The notes beneath the pieces were generated by a model. That model saw only the letters and a program-made list of their open reading frames with translations, made no database searches and was not told the origin of the DNA. 64,000 nt of DNA from Rhinopithecus roxellana. Its lineage: Eukaryota; Chordata; Mammalia; Primates; Cercopithecidae. This document shows positions 45,801 through 60,877 of this stretch, in pieces. Position 1 is the first letter of the stretch; every line of letters starts with the position of its first letter. Made by a program: the position numbers and the translations under genes. The DNA lies in assembly GCF_007565055.1 (NCBI RefSeq), contig NC_044558.1:82175444-82239443 (forward strand), read 5' to 3'.

Positions 45801-48800
45801 GAACTCCTAACCTCAGGTGATCCACCACCTCGGCCTCCCAAAGTGCTGGGATTACAGGCGTGAGCCACTTCTCCTAGCCCCCTTTTTTTTTTTTTTTTGA
45901 GACGGGGTCTCGCTTTGTCGCCCAGGCTGGAGTCTAGTGGCGCTGTCTCAGCTCACTGCAAGCTCTGCCTCCTGGGTTCACACCGTTCTCCTACTTCAGC
46001 CTCCTGAGTAGCTAGGACTACAGGCACCCCTCACGACACCCAGCTTGTTTCTGTATTTTTAGTAGAGAGTGGGTTTCACCATCTTGGCCAGGCTGGTCTT
46101 GAACTCTTGACCTTGTTATCCACCCGCCTCAGCGTCCCAAAGTGCTGGGATTACAGGCGTGAGCCACTGCACTGGCCTTAAACTTCTGGATTTTTAAATA
46201 ATGGGAAAATAGCTTCAGAATTTTCTTCTAAATGTAAATTGACTTTTTCCTCCTCAGCTGATGTAAGCAATGGTACAGTAAAGAAAGAATCTTCTAATAA
46301 AGAAGGAGCTAGAATGTGGATAAACGACATGAAAATGAGGAGTTTTTCCCCAACCATGGTGAGTTTCAAATAGCTGTGTCTTTATTTTTGTGTAGTATGA
46401 GAGTGTACTCAACTAAAAGTGTTCTATACGGAACAACCCTCAGAAAGCTGTTTTTGGCTTGGGGAGAAGCTATACAGGCATGGAAACTAATGGCTGCACT
46501 TAAATCTTGCTGGAATAATACAGATACTAACCAGGGTGGTTAAAACTTGCAGATTTGATGGAGTGTGGCACTAACATGCAGTACTGATATCTTACTGTTA
46601 AAAATCTCATGTGAGCAGACAAAAAGACAATGTGGGGTTAACCAAAAGTATTTGATAACTGTTCATTTTAGGATCGAATTTGAATAGATAGCTCATAATG
46701 CACTGACAGATCATATAATGGTGTGGTATCAGTAATTTTTTTTTTTTTTTTTTTGAGACAGAATCTCATTCTTATTGCACAGGCTGGAGTGCAGTGGTGC
46801 TGTCTTGGCTCGCTGCAACCTCCGCCTCCCAGGTTCAAGCGATTCTCCCACCTCAGCCTTTCGAGTAGCTGGGATTACAGGCGTGTGCCACCATGCCTGG
46901 CTAATTTTTGTGTTTTTGGTAGAAATGGGGTTTCACCATGTTGGCCAGGTAGTCTCGCACTCCTGACCTCAGGTTATCCGCCCGCCTCAGCCTCCAAAAG
47001 TGCTGAGATTACAGGTGTGAGCCACTGCACTTGACCTGGTTATAATTCTTAACATTTTGAAAATGCTCGGCCGGGCGCGGTGGCTCACGCCTGTAATCCC
47101 AGCACTTTGGGAGGCTGAGGCGGGCGGATCATGAGGTCAGGAGATCAATACCATCCTGGCTAACATGGTGAAACCCCGTCTCTACCAAAAAATACAAAAA
47201 AAATTAGCCAGGCGTGGTGGTGGGTGCCTGTAGTCCCAGCTACTCGGGAGGCTGAGGCAGGAGAATGGTGTGAATCTGGAAGGCAGAGCATGCAGTGAGC
47301 CAAGACCAAGCCACTGCACTCCAGCCCGGGCGACGGAGCGAGACGCCGTCTCAAAAAAAAAAGAAAATGCTCTATGCTTTGTATCAGTTGATTCCATACG
47401 TTTATTTAATAAATTCTCTATGTATAACATTGTTAATATGTAGTAGGTTTCTATACGAAGTATATTACGTGATTCTACCTTCAATAAACAAAATTTGACA
47501 ACCATCTGGATTAAGTAGTAATAATGAAAAGTACATCAAAAGATACAGTGTACTCACAATAAAGGTTAAGAATTTGGAGGAACAGGCCGGGCGCGGTGGC
47601 TCAAGCCTGTAATCCCAGCACTTTGGGAGGCCGAGACGGGCGGATCACGAGGTCAGGAGATCGAGACCATCCTGGCTAACCCGGTGAAACCCCATCTCTA
47701 CTAAAAAAAATACAAAAACACTAGCCGGGCGAGGTGGCGGCGCCTGTAGTCCCAGCTACTCAGGAGGCTGAGGCAAAAGAATGGCGTGAACCCGGGAGGC
47801 GGAGCTTGCAGTGAGCCGAGATCCGGCCACTGCACTCCAGCCTGGGTGACAGAGCGAGACTCTGTCTCAAAAAAAAAAAAAAAAAAAAAAAAATTTGGAG
47901 GAACAGGTGACCTTCATGAACTCTAGTGGCCTGGTGGACTTTATGGAGCAGCAATGGAGCTTGGGTTTTGAGTATGATGAGTCTTTGAGGTGGGATTTTA
48001 GGAAGGGAGCTAAAGGATTAATAGGCACAGAGGAGGTAGTGACTATATGCTTTGGTGAAAATAAGCCAGAAAGCTTAGCTTGTAGAAAGAAATGGGAATA
48101 GTAGGTCTGGGCTCCATGGAGGGTCCTGAATTGAGGTTTTTTTTTTGTTGTTGTTTGTTTTTGTTGTTGTTGTTTGTTTTGATTTGTTTTGAGATGGAAT
48201 CTTGCTCTGTTGCCCAGGCTGGAGTGTAGTGGTGTGATCTTGGCTCACTGCAACCTCTGCCTCCCAGGTTCAAGCCATTCGTCTGCCTCAGCCTCCTGAG
48301 TATCTGGGATTACAGGTGCCCGCCACCATGCCTGGCTAGTTTTTGTATTTTTAGTAGAGACGGGGTTTTACCACATTGGCCAGACTGGTCTTGAATGCCT
48401 GACCTCAAGTGATCCCTCCATCTCAGCCTCTCAAAGTGCTGGAAGGCCAAGGTGCCCTGTGCTGAATTGAGTTTGAAGGACTTTGGACTTAGTCTAGCAC
48501 CACTGAGCCAGTAGAGATGTTAGTGATTGAGGAGAAGTTGGGGTGCAGACTCAGTAAGGGGATAGGGAAGACAGATCGGGATGAGTAGGAGAAGGCAAAA
48601 GAGATACGTTGGAAAGTTGGTTAATGTAAAGGGAAAGCAAGAAAGGGTATACTAGAGACCTCGCAGAGGGGATTGGAAAAGGGAGAGGGGAAAGGCAAAA
48701 AAGAGATAACTGTACATAACGATACCGAAATAATTTTGGGACTTGGTTCTAGAATATGGAATTGGAGACAATACAGCAAACTGTAGCTGAGGTTTTGAAT

Positions 48801-50981
48801 GGGGACCGGGAAAACAATAGTGCCACTGGCAGTACCCAGTTTACTTAGTGATTTTCTACCAACAGCACTTGGAAGGTGATTTTTGGAAACTAAGAATGCA
48901 TATTTTTTCAAGAAATGTTTTATGTGGTTCTCACCATTTCCATTTCAGTCCATTATATGCTGTAAGTTTTTTATTGGCCTAGCAGTTAAGTAACATCTCA
49001 GAGAGACTGCAGACTGATAGCCCATGAACCAAAGTAGTCGACAAATGTGTGTGTGTGTGTGTTTTAAGATGGTGTCTTGCTGTGTCACCCAGGCTGGAGG
49101 GCAGTGGCACGATCTCAGCTCACTGCAACCTCTGCCTCCCAGGTTCAAGTGGTTGTCCTGCCTCAGCCTCCTGAGGAGCTGGAATTACAGGCGGTCCCCC
49201 TACTTCTTCCCTGCCATACCCAGATAATTTTTGTATTTTTTATTTTATTTATTTATTTATTTTTAGATGGAGTCTCACTCTATCACACAGGCTGGAGTGC
49301 ATTGGTGCAGTCTTGGCTCGCTGCATCCTCCCCTTCCTGGGTTCAAGCAGTTCTCTGCCTCAGCCTCCCAAGTACCTGGGATTACAGGCGCTTGCCACTA
49401 CACCCTGCAATTTTTTTTTTTTTTTTTTTTTTTGGATTTTTTAGTAGAGACGGGGTTTCACCATCTTGGCCAGGCTGGTCTTAAATAACTCCTGACCTCG
49501 TGATTCACCCACCTCGGCCTCCTAAAGTGCTGGGATTTCAGGCGTGAGGCAACACCTGGCCTGTATGTTTTAGTAGAGATGGGGTTTTGCCATGTTGCCT
49601 AGGCTGGTCTTGAACTCCTGACCTCAGGTGATCTGCCAGCCCCTGCCGCCCAAGTGCTGGGATTACAGGCGTAAGCCACCACGCCCAGGCAAAGATTTCC
49701 CAGGTACCATGGTCTCCCTCACCTGAGTTATCTGTTTGACCTGAATTTGATGTCAGTTGCCATCTCACATGCATCTGGCTTCAAGGTGTTACTTGTTCGT
49801 TCCCTGGATATAGTGGTCCTTCAGTATTACCAACTTATCCTTCAGTTATTCAATTATCATCGATTTTATGATTTTTTTTTCTTTTCTTTTTTTTTTTTTT
49901 TTTTTTTTGAGACGGAGTCTCGCTCTGTCGCCTAGGCTGGAGTGCAGTGGCCGGATCTCAGCTCACTGCAAGCTCCGCCTCCCGGGTTTACGCCATTCTC
50001 CTGCCTCAGCCTCCCCAGTAGATGGGACTACAGGCGCCCGCCACCTCGCCCGGCTAGTTTTTTGTATTTTTTAGTAGAGACGGGGTTTCACTGTGTTAGC
50101 CAGGATGGTCTCGATCTCCTGACCTTGTGATCCGCCTGTCTCGGCCTCCCAAAGTGCTGGGATTACAGGCTTGAGCCACCGCGCCCGGCCGATTTTATGA
50201 TGATTTTAAAAACTCTAGGTAGAAGAATAAAGGATGGAGGGAGAAAGGAGTCTGTTTATCTTAGCGTAGAATACATTTCTATTTTATAAGCGAGGACAGG
50301 GTTAGATGGTCGGGGTGGAGAGGACCCAGAATTTAGGTAATTTGCCTAAATTAAAAACAGACTACACAGTTAAATAACAGCAGAATTGAGATTCAAATCT
50401 ATTCCTTTGGCCAGTCCTATTTTGCCTCAAATTTCTGAAATTGAGTTTTATTTTAGCATAATTTCTGAGAACATTCCAAGTTCTTAGATTTTATCTAAAG
50501 ACTCCATGGGTTAATGTTGATTGGATGGTTATGTCTCACCTCTTTTCCATTTCACATTTATTATCTATTTGCAACCCATATTCTGCTCTAGATTCTGAGG
50601 TAAATGAAAAAAGAGCCTGTCCTTAACTTTTTTTTTTTTTTTTTTTTTTGAGACGGAGTCTCGCTTTGTCGCCCAGGCTGGAGTGCAGTGGCACCATCTT
50701 GGCTTACTGCAAGCTCTGCCTCCTGGGTTCATGCCATTCTCCTGCCTCAGCCTCCGAGTAGCTGGGACTACAGGCACGCACCCCCACGCCCGGCTAATTT
50801 TTTGTATTTTCAGTAGAGATGGGGTTTCACTGTGTTAGCCAGGATGAACTCGATCTCCTGACCTCGTGATCCGCCCGTCTTGGCCTCCCAAAGTGCTGGG
50901 ATTACAGGCGTGAGCCACTGCGCCCGGCTGTCCTTAACTTTTAATGCTGTCTTGATCTTGCCTTAATTTGTCTTAACCTGT

Positions 50982-51021
<40 letters not shown>

Positions 51022-54000
51022 GCGGAGTCTCGCTCTGTCGCCCAGACTGGAGTGCAGTGGCGCAATCTCGGCTCACTGCAAGCTCCGCCTCCCGGGTTCA
51101 CGCCATTCTCCTGCCTCAGCCTCCCGAGTAGCTGGGACTACAGGCGCCCGCCACCTCGCCCGGCTAGTTTTTTTTTTTTGTATTTTTTAGTAGAGACGGG
51201 GTTTCACCGTGTTAGCCAGGATGGTCTCGATCTCCTGACCTCGTGATCCGCCCGTCTCGGCCTCCCAAAGTGCTGGGATTACAGGCTTGAGCCACCGCGC
51301 CCGGCCAACCTGTAGGTTTTTGTTCTCCTCTTCCCTTGGCATACTGAGTTTCCCAACAGTTTCTTTATATTCTTCCCTGGACAAGTGCACACTGATAAAC
51401 AGTTGCCTAAGGATTGTACTGGTAACGAAAAGTGGCTTGTTCCGGATCTTCCTTTATTCCTTTAGGATCCTGTAGAGGAAGAATCGGGAAGCATAACAGT
51501 GGTGACCATTCACTTGGTTTGCCGAGGACAGTCTGGGTTTCCTTCTGTTTTCTCAGTGTAATCCTCAGTAGCTCCCCAACTCAAATGTGCCAGGGTTTTG
51601 AGAATAAATTATATGGCCATCTTTTTTTTTTTTTTTTTGAGACGGAGTCTTGCTCTGTCGCCCAGGCTGGAGTGCTGTGGCCGGATCTCAGCTCACTGCA
51701 AGCTCCGCCTCCCGGGTTCACGCCATTCTCCTGCCTCAGCCTCCCGAGTAGCTGGGACTACAGGCGCCCACCACCTCGCCCGGCTTGTTTTTTGTATTTT
51801 TTTAGTAGAGACGGGGTTTCACCGTGTTAGCCAGGATGGTCTCGATCTCCTGACCTCGTGATCCACCCGTCTCGGTCTCCCAAAGTCCTGGGATTACAGG
51901 CTTGAGCCACCACGCCCGGCCCTATATGACCATCTTATATATGATCATGATTGCACCTGTGGAGACACAGCAGTCTGAGGTAAATTTTTCTGTTCTTCAT
52001 AAGAGCCTTTAAAATAAACTCCAGTCTTCTGGGATTTTGGTTTTAGGATATGCGAGAAAGCAGACAAATAGAAGTGAACTGAGAAGAAGGTGGGATGTGA
52101 GACTGAGAGGTCCTGCTTGTGGTGATGCAGGGTCCTTTGGGGCCCATCCACCTTTGCTAGGGTTCACTCCAGTTCTGCACTAGGAAGAGCCAGGCACACT
52201 GCTTGCTCTTCCTCCTGGAACTAGAATGAAGGTAAAGTCTGAGTGCAGAGAGAGTTCTGGGCATCAAGGAGGGATGGTAGGCAGTATTGAAGGGGAAAGC
52301 AGCTTGACATGATGGTGGCCGGAAGGACATGGAGTCTTGTGGTGACCCATTTGTGGGTAAGAGACAGAGTAGGTCCTCATTGTCTGTGCTCATTATTGGA
52401 GAAGCAGGAAAGCCACGAAGTGTGGCCCAGATTTTAGGAGAGTATTAAGGTGGTGCCTTGTGTTTCCATGATGGAAAATCGTAGGTGTTCCTACAAGAGA
52501 GTTTTTCTGTGTGTTGGCTTGCCGTCTGGTCCCTGGATTTGGGATTAATTGTACTCTTTCTGTATTACAGAAGGTTCCTGTTGTAAAAGAAGATGATGAA
52601 CCAGAGGAAGAAGATGAAGAAGAAATGGGTCATGCAGAAACCTATGCAGAATACATGCCAATAAAATGTATGTCTTCGGGATTTGTCAGTTACTTACATC
52701 AAAGTTTTACTATGGTTTCTTTGCTTCTTTTTGTTTTGTTTTCTTTTTTTCCATATAAATTTAGAATCTTTTTAGGTCAGAGTCTTTTAAAACCAAAACT
52801 AAAGAAGCTTGGATTTTATTTTAAGTTAATTTTGTTCGTAGGAGTAGTGATTATAAAAATCAAAGGTAATTGTAAAGATATATAAAGCTAAGATACATAT
52901 TTAATACAACTTGTCTAAAATTGTTAAAACATTGAAATTATAAAAATAATTGTGCTATTTGAATTCCATAGTTTTTAATTAACTTTGTTTCTCCCTTTTG
53001 TATAACCATGATTCTTTTTTTTAGCAGCCACTGTATGAAGTTGAAAATTAGGTTTTTAGTATTTGCATAAAATTTTCACTTTTTCGTTATAGGAAACAAA
53101 TCTGTTGTCTAGAATTTGTCTTTCGTGTAGTCTTGGTTTCTATAAAAAGCCACTAATAATACCATTTGAATTGAACTACAATTCTCTTTTTATGAACTAC
53201 TCATAGAATCCAAAATTCCATCCTTTTCTGGTCACCTGTAATGAATTTTAGGGGTCCTATCTGAACTTCTGTTTTTTTTTTTTTTTTGAGACGGAGTCTC
53301 GCTCTGTCGCCCGGGCTGGAGTGCAGTGGCTGGATCTCAGCTCACTGCAAGCTCCGCCTACCGGGTTTACGCCATTCTCCTGCCTCAGCCTCCGAGTAGC
53401 TGGGACTACAGGCGCCCGCCACCTCGCCCGGCTAGTTTTTTGTATTTTTTAGTAGAGACGGGGTTTCACCATGTTAGCCAGGATGGTCTCGATCTCTTGA
53501 CCTCGTGATCCGCCCGTCTCGGCCTCCCAAAGTGCTGGGATTACAGGCTTGAGCCACCGCGCCCGGCCTTGAACTTCTGTTTTTTTATTCCAATAATCAT
53601 TTTGCAAAAGGATTGAAAGAGTTTATGGCCCTTTAAACCAGAGGGCAGCAAACTCAATCTGGACCACTCCCTCTTTTGTAGTAAATAAAGTTTTATTGTA
53701 ACAGAGGCATGTTTATTGGTTTACATATTATCTATGGCTGCAGTGACACTACAACAGCAATGTTAAGTAGTTGTACAAGAGACAGGATGGCCTAAAATGG
53801 CAAAATCATTCTCAGACCCTTTACAGAAAAAGTTCCCTGATCATTATTTTAATGTATTCATATTGTACATTTTGGGGACTTGGTTGTTTAATTTTATAGC
53901 CAAGTTTGTCTTTCAAATACGTTTCAAAGTAAAATATATTATTATTTTTAAGACGGGGTCTGGTTCTTTTTTTTTTTTTTTTTTTTTTGAGACGGAGTCT

Positions 54001-56470
54001 GGCTCTGTCGCCCAGGCTGGAGTGCAGTGGCCGATCTCACCTCACTGCAAGCTCCGCCTCCCAGGTTCACGCCATTCTCCTGCCTCCGCCTCCCACGTAG
54101 CTGGGACTACAGGCGCCCGCCTCGTCGCCCGGCTAGTTTTTTGTATTCTTTAGTAGAGACGGGGTTTCACCGTATTAGCCAGGATGGTCTCGATCTCCTG
54201 ACCTTGTGATCCGCCCGTCTCGGCCTCCCAAAGTGCTGGGATTACAGGCTTGAGCCACCGCGCCCGGCTAAGGGTCTGGTTCTTTACTCAGTCTGGAGTG
54301 CAGTGGCATGCTCTCGCCTTACTGCAACCTCCGCCTCCCAGGATCCCTCCTGGATTCAAGCAATTCTCGTGGCTCAGTCTCCTGAGTAGCTAGGATTACA
54401 GGTGTGCACCACCATACCTGGCTGATTTTGTATTTTTAGTAGAGATGGGGTTTCACCGTGTTGGCCAGGCTGGTCTTGAATGCCTGACCTCAGGAGATCC
54501 GCCCACCTTAGCCTCCCAAAGTCCTGGGATTACAGGCGTGAGCCACCACACTCAGCCAGGCAGTGGCGCAATCTTAGCTCACTGCAGCCTCAGCTTTCAA
54601 GGCTCAAGCAGTCCTCCCACCTCAGCCTCCTGAGTAGCTCAGACCACAAGTCCCACCACCATGCCCAGCTAATTTTTGGATTTTAATTGTAGAGATGAAG
54701 GTCTCACTATGTTGGGGAGGCTGGTCTTAAACTCTTGGCCTCAAATGATACTCCTGCTTTGGCCTCCCAAAGTGCTGAGATTATAAGCATGAGCCTTCAT
54801 GCCTAGCCTCAAAGTATAATTATATTGCAAACTTTTGTTTCACTGAGTGAAGGATTGAAGTAACTGAACTCCTTAATCTGGCATGATGTTCTGTTACTAC
54901 TAGAGAACCTGCTTGGTATGAACCAAGTTGGTGTTTTTTAAGATCTTTTTTTATCAGCAAATCTCTATTTTATTTTATTTATTATTTAAGTTTATTTATT
55001 TATTTTTTGAGACAGAGGCTCACTCCACTCAGGCTGGAGTGCAGTGGCGCAGTCTTGGCTCATTGCAACCTCCATCTCCTGGGTTCAAGCAATTCTTATT
55101 CCTCAGCCTCCTGAGTAGCTAGAATTACAGGCGTGTGCCAACATGCCCAGCTAATTTTTGTATTTTTAGTAGAGACAAGGTTTTGCTATGTTGGCCAGGC
55201 TGGTCTTGAATGCTTGACCTCAAGTGATCCCTCAGCCTCCCAAAGTGCTGGGATTACAGGCATGAGCCACCCACCTGGCCCATATCTCTGTTTTAACCAT
55301 ATGTAGTTGATAAATTATTTTAATCAAATATAGATACTACTTTATCATCAGTGACTTTTTATAGAAGCCCAGAGTGAATACTTTTTAATTATTTCCTTTG
55401 TCATACGAAAAACATTAAAATATCTTATAATGAAACTAGAAATGTTATTACTTAGAATAATTAAAATATTTTCTTTCTACATTTTTTGTTTAGTAAAAAT
55501 TGGCCTGCGTCATCCGGATGCTGTAGTGGAAACCAGCTCTTTATCCAGTGTTACTCCACCTGATGTTTGGTACAAAACATCCATTTCTGAGGAAACCATT
55601 GATAATGGCTGGTTATCAGCATTGCAGCTTGAGGCAATTACATATGCAGCCCAGGTAAGCAATAATATTTCATAATTATTACAATAATTATTTTATCCTA
55701 TTCCATATAACATAGTTGTTTCAATCTAAAGGTAACTTTTCCTTGTATGAAAACCCTGTAAGTGTGATTTTTATGAAAGTTGTGTGTTGGAAAATTAAAT
55801 TTAGAAGTGTAGAAGAGATACAGGTAGTGCATTTCCAGTGGAAATGGCAAATGTTATAACTTTCTTGGAATTTACTGAGAGTATCTATTAAAATTAAAAA
55901 CACGGTGGCTTACGCCTGTAATCCCAGCACTTTGTGAGGCCGAGACGGGCGGATCACGAGGTTAGGAGATCGAGACCATCCTGGCTAACACAGTGAAACC
56001 CCGTCTCTACTAAAAATACAAAAAAATTAGCAGGACGTGGTGGCAGGCGCCTGTATTCCCAGCTACTCGGAGGCTGAGGCAGGAGAATGGCTTGAACCTG
56101 GGAGGCGGAGCTTGCAGTGAGCCGAGATGGCGCCACAGCACTCCAGCCTGGGCAACAGAGCGAGACTCCATCTCAAAAAAAAAGAAAAAGGTATATCGAC
56201 TGGGTGCAATGGCTCATTTCTGCAATCCCAGCACTTTGGGAGGCTGAGCTGGGTGCTTGAGCCCAGGAGTTCAGGACCAGTCTGGGTAACATGGTGAAAC
56301 ATCATGTCTACTAAAAATACAAAAAATTAGCTGAGTGTAGTGGCATGCGCCTATAGTCCCAGTTTCTCGGGAGGCTGAGGTAGGGGAATGACCTCAGCCA
56401 GGGAAGTCGAGGCTGCAATAAGCTGTGATCTTGTCACTCCAGCCTGGGTGATGGGAACAAGACCCTGTCT

Positions 56471-56512
<42 letters not shown>

Positions 56513-59500
56513 ATGTGTGTGTGTATATATACCCATTCCTAGGAGTGTGTTCCCTAGAACTGTAGATAAGAACATATGCAGAATGATATTTGTTGTACCT
56601 TTGGTCCCCCCAAGTGGAAAAAATTTGAGCATCCACGTTGTTGGGGGGTGATTGCATAAACTGTGATATTATTGGACTGTGGGGTGTTGTGTGGGCTTTT
56701 AAAATGATGTGAGGTAGAGTTAAACGGTTGTCTTGAAGTGATTTCAGTCATATTCCGTATCTGTAAAATAAGAAATGACCAAAATAGCCATTTATCCTCC
56801 ATATTTTGTGTGATACAAAACTTATTAAGATGGAGTCTTGCTGTGTCACCCAGGCTGGAGTGCAGTGGTGCAATCTAGGCTCACTGGAGCCTCCGCCTCC
56901 CGAGGTTCACGCCATTCTCCTTCCTCAGCCTCCCGAGTAGCTGGGACTAGAGGTGCCCGCCACCACACCTGGCTAATTTTTTCTACTTTTAGTGGAGTTG
57001 GGGTTTCACCATGTTAGCCAGGATGGTCTCGATTTCCTGACCTCGTGATCCATCCACCTCAGCCTCCCAAAGTGCTGGGATTACAGGCGTGAGCCACCGT
57101 GCCCGGCCCAGTCCCAGCAGTTTGGGAGGCCGAGTCAGTTGGGTCATCCTGAGGTCAGGAGTTTGAGACCAACCTGGCCAACGTGGTGAAACTCTGTCTC
57201 TACCAAAAATACAAAAATTAGCCAGGCATGGTGGTGCACACCTGTAGTCCCAGCTACTCGGGAACCTAAGGAGAGTCGCTTAAATCCAGGATGTGGAGGT
57301 TGCAGTGAGCTGAGACTGTCTCAAAAAAAAAAAAAAAAAAACAGAAAACAAACCACTGGCTGGGTGTGGTGGCTCCCCCCTATAATCCCAGCACTTTGGA
57401 AGGCTGAGGCGGGCGGGTCGGGAGTTTGAGAACAGCCTGGCCAACATGGTGAAACCCCGTCTCTACTTAAAATACAAAACTAGCCATGCATGGTGGCACA
57501 CACCTGTAATCCCAGCTACTTGGGAGGGTGAGGCAGGAGAATCGCTTGAACTCAGGAGGTGGAGGTTGCGGTAAGCCGAAATTGTGCCATTGCACTCCAG
57601 CCTGGGCAACAAGAGCGAAACTCTGTCTCCAAAAAAAAAAAAATCTATTTGATTCTGTAAGTGTTGATGAGGGGAGTAGGCGGGCTCACCAGTTGGTTAA
57701 CTTTAGTTACCTGATGCATGGGAGAGTATCAGGAAATAATATACAGTAAATATGTAGAAAGTATCCACATTAATCTGAGCGCGGTGGCTCACGCCTGTAA
57801 TTACAGCACTTTGGGAGGCCAAGGCATGCGCATCATGAGATCAGGAGATCGAGACCATCCTGGTCAACACGGTGAAACCCACCTACTAAAGATACAAAAA
57901 GTTAGCTGGACGTGGTGGCGCCTGCCTGTCATCCCAGATACTCAGGAGGCTGAGACAGGAAAATAGCTTCAGTAGGGAGTCGGAGGTTGCAGCGAGCCAA
58001 GATTGTGCCACTGCACTTCAGCCTGGTGACAGAGCAAGACTTCATCTCAGAAAAAGAAAAGAAAAAAGAAAGTATCTACATTAAAAGCCAAAACTTTGAA
58101 ATTTGGCTGGGCTTGGTGGCTCATGCCTGTAATCTCAGCACTTTGGGAAGCTGAAGCAGGCGGATCACGAGGTCAGGAGATCGAGACCATCCTGGCTAAT
58201 GTGGTGAAACCCCGTCTCTACAAAAATTTAGCCAGGTGTGGTGGCGGGTGCCTGTAGCCCCAGCTACTCAGGAGGCTGAGGCAGGAGAATGGCGTGAACC
58301 CGGGAGGCAGAGCTTGCAGTGAGCCGAGATTGCACCACTGCACTCCAGCCTGGGCGACAGAGCAAGACTCTGTCTCAAAAAAAAAAAATCCAAAACTGTA
58401 TGAAATTTATGTAAAAACAAAGTCACAAAATATATATACAAAACAAAAAACAGATAACATCAATATACTTCTATTCCTAAAAACAGTGTATGAAAGATTG
58501 ATCACCAAAATATCTGAAGGATTATATTAATTATCAGCTTTTTGTTTTTCAGCAACATGAAACTTTCCTACCTAATGGAGATCGTGCTGGCTTCTTAATA
58601 GGTGATGGTGCTGGTGTAGGAAAAGGAAGGACGATAGCAGGAATCATCTATGAAAATTATTTGTTGAGTAGAAAACGAGCATTGTGGTAAGTGTTTAAAA
58701 ACTGGCTCTGGGCTGGGCGCAGCTGATCACGAGGTCAGGAGATCGAGACCATCCTGGCTAACAACAGTGAAACTCCATCTCTACTAAAAATAAAAAAAAT
58801 TAGCCAGGCGTCGTGGTTGGTGCCTGTAGTCCCAGCTCCTCAGGAGGCTGAGGCAGGAGAATGGTGTGAATCCGGGAGGCAGAGTTTGCAGTGAGCCGAG
58901 ATTGCCCCACTGCACTCCAGCCTGGGTGACAGAGTGAGACACCATCTCAAAGAAAAAAAAAAAAAAAAAAACTGGCTGTGGAAGCTTTTGTTAGTGAATA
59001 ATTACTTTAGCATGTGGGGATGGGATCCCCCTTCCCCTCAAGACAGAGTCTTTGTCACCCAGGCTGGAGTGCTGTGGCACATTCCTGGCTCACTGCAGCC
59101 TCACCTCTGGGGCTCAAGCAATTCTCCTGCCTCAGTCTCCTGAGTAGCTGGGACTACAGGCGTACGCTACTACCATGCTTGGCTAATTTTTTGTAGATAC
59201 GGGTTCTTGTTGTGTTGCCTAGGCTGGCCTTGAACTCCTGGGCTCAAGCAGTCCTCCTGCCTCAGGCTCCCAAAGTGCTGGGATTACGGTTGTGAGCCAC
59301 TGCACTCAGTGGGATTGGTTTCAATAAGTGTATTTTTCTTTTTTTTTTTTGAAGTGTCACGACCTGGCTTTATTAATTCCTGAATTCCGGCCAGGCGCGG
59401 TGGCTCAAGCCTGTAGTCCCAGCACTTTGGGAGGCCGAGATGGGCGGATCATGAGGTCAGGAGATCGAGACCGTCCTGGCTAACACAGTGAAATCCCGTC

Positions 59501-60842
59501 TCTACTAAAAAATACAAAAACTAGCCGGGCGTGGTGGCGGGCGCCTGTAGTCCCAGCTACTCCGAAGGCTGAGGCAGGAGAATGGCGTAAACCCAGGAGG
59601 CAGAGCTTGCAGTGAGCTGAGATCGTGCCACTGCACTCCAGCCTGGGCGACAGAGTGAGACTCCATCTCAAAAAAAAAAAAAAAAAAATTCCTGAATTCC
59701 AGAATAATATAATTTGTATTTAATTTGTGCTTTTTAATATTTTGGCAGGTTTAGTGTTTCAAATGACTTAAAGTATGATGCTGAAAGAGATTTAAGGGAT
59801 ATTGGAGCAAAAAACATTTTGGTTCATTCATTAAATAAGGTATGAAATCTTTTTATTCAGTTGGTCATTCAATAAATATTGACTCGTCTGTGAGATAAGA
59901 ATAATAGCTATCTATATAAGGGGAAACTTTTTTGAAAACTTTGATGTTACTCCACAAAAAGCATAGTGAGTGCTAGCCACTATTGTTGGTTTGTGGATTC
60001 CTGTGTGCTAAACGCTGACGCAGTAGCCACTCATCACATGTGGCTATTGAGCAATGTAAATGACCAGTCCGAATTGAGATGTGCTCTAAGTGTACAGTGC
60101 ACACCAGTCGATTCTCTCAATTTTCAGTGTTACTTGTTTCTGTCTTTTATAGTTTATATGTTATAAGGCTGCAGTGTAGACAGTTGGGATACCTTGCACT
60201 ATAGGTCATCAAATCCCACGTGATGTCGATAGTTATGGCTTGGGCAGACCAGTTGCAGTATTTTTACAGCTAATGGACTTGAGTTACCCATACCTCTGCT
60301 TATGTGAAAACAGTTCTGTAAGGTGAAAGACAACGTGTACCAGTGTGTTTTAGAATGTTGAGGTTCAGTTAGCAAATCTTTACTGACTTACTCTGCATAC
60401 ACCAGTTGTTGGTGTTATAAGGTTAAAATAGACTGATAGGGTTCCTGGAAGGGCCTCCCTAGTAGCCCTTTGAAAGTAAGTAACTGCACCTCTACTTGCC
60501 ATGTGAGTCCTAAGTTCAATTTAGTGTTGCCCTAAACAGTGGTTTGTTAGGGTGGGTTTTACTGGGTGGATTTGTGGCTGTGAAATACTGTGTCATGAAT
60601 GACTGTGTATAGTTCAGAACTAAAAGGATGTAACTGGCATCTAGAATTTTTTTTTTTTATTTCAGAGTAGTATTAGAAGGGCGCATTAACAACTACTCAT
60701 AATTCTTATGTATCAGAAATTAATCACGGTGTTTTGCATATAGTAAGTGCACAATAAATGTAAGTTGTGACTTTTTTTTCTTATAGGGGAGTTTGGTTTT
60801 TAATGTTTTTTCATGGTAATAAAGTTTTTAAGACTGAAAACT

Positions 60843-60877
<35 letters not shown>

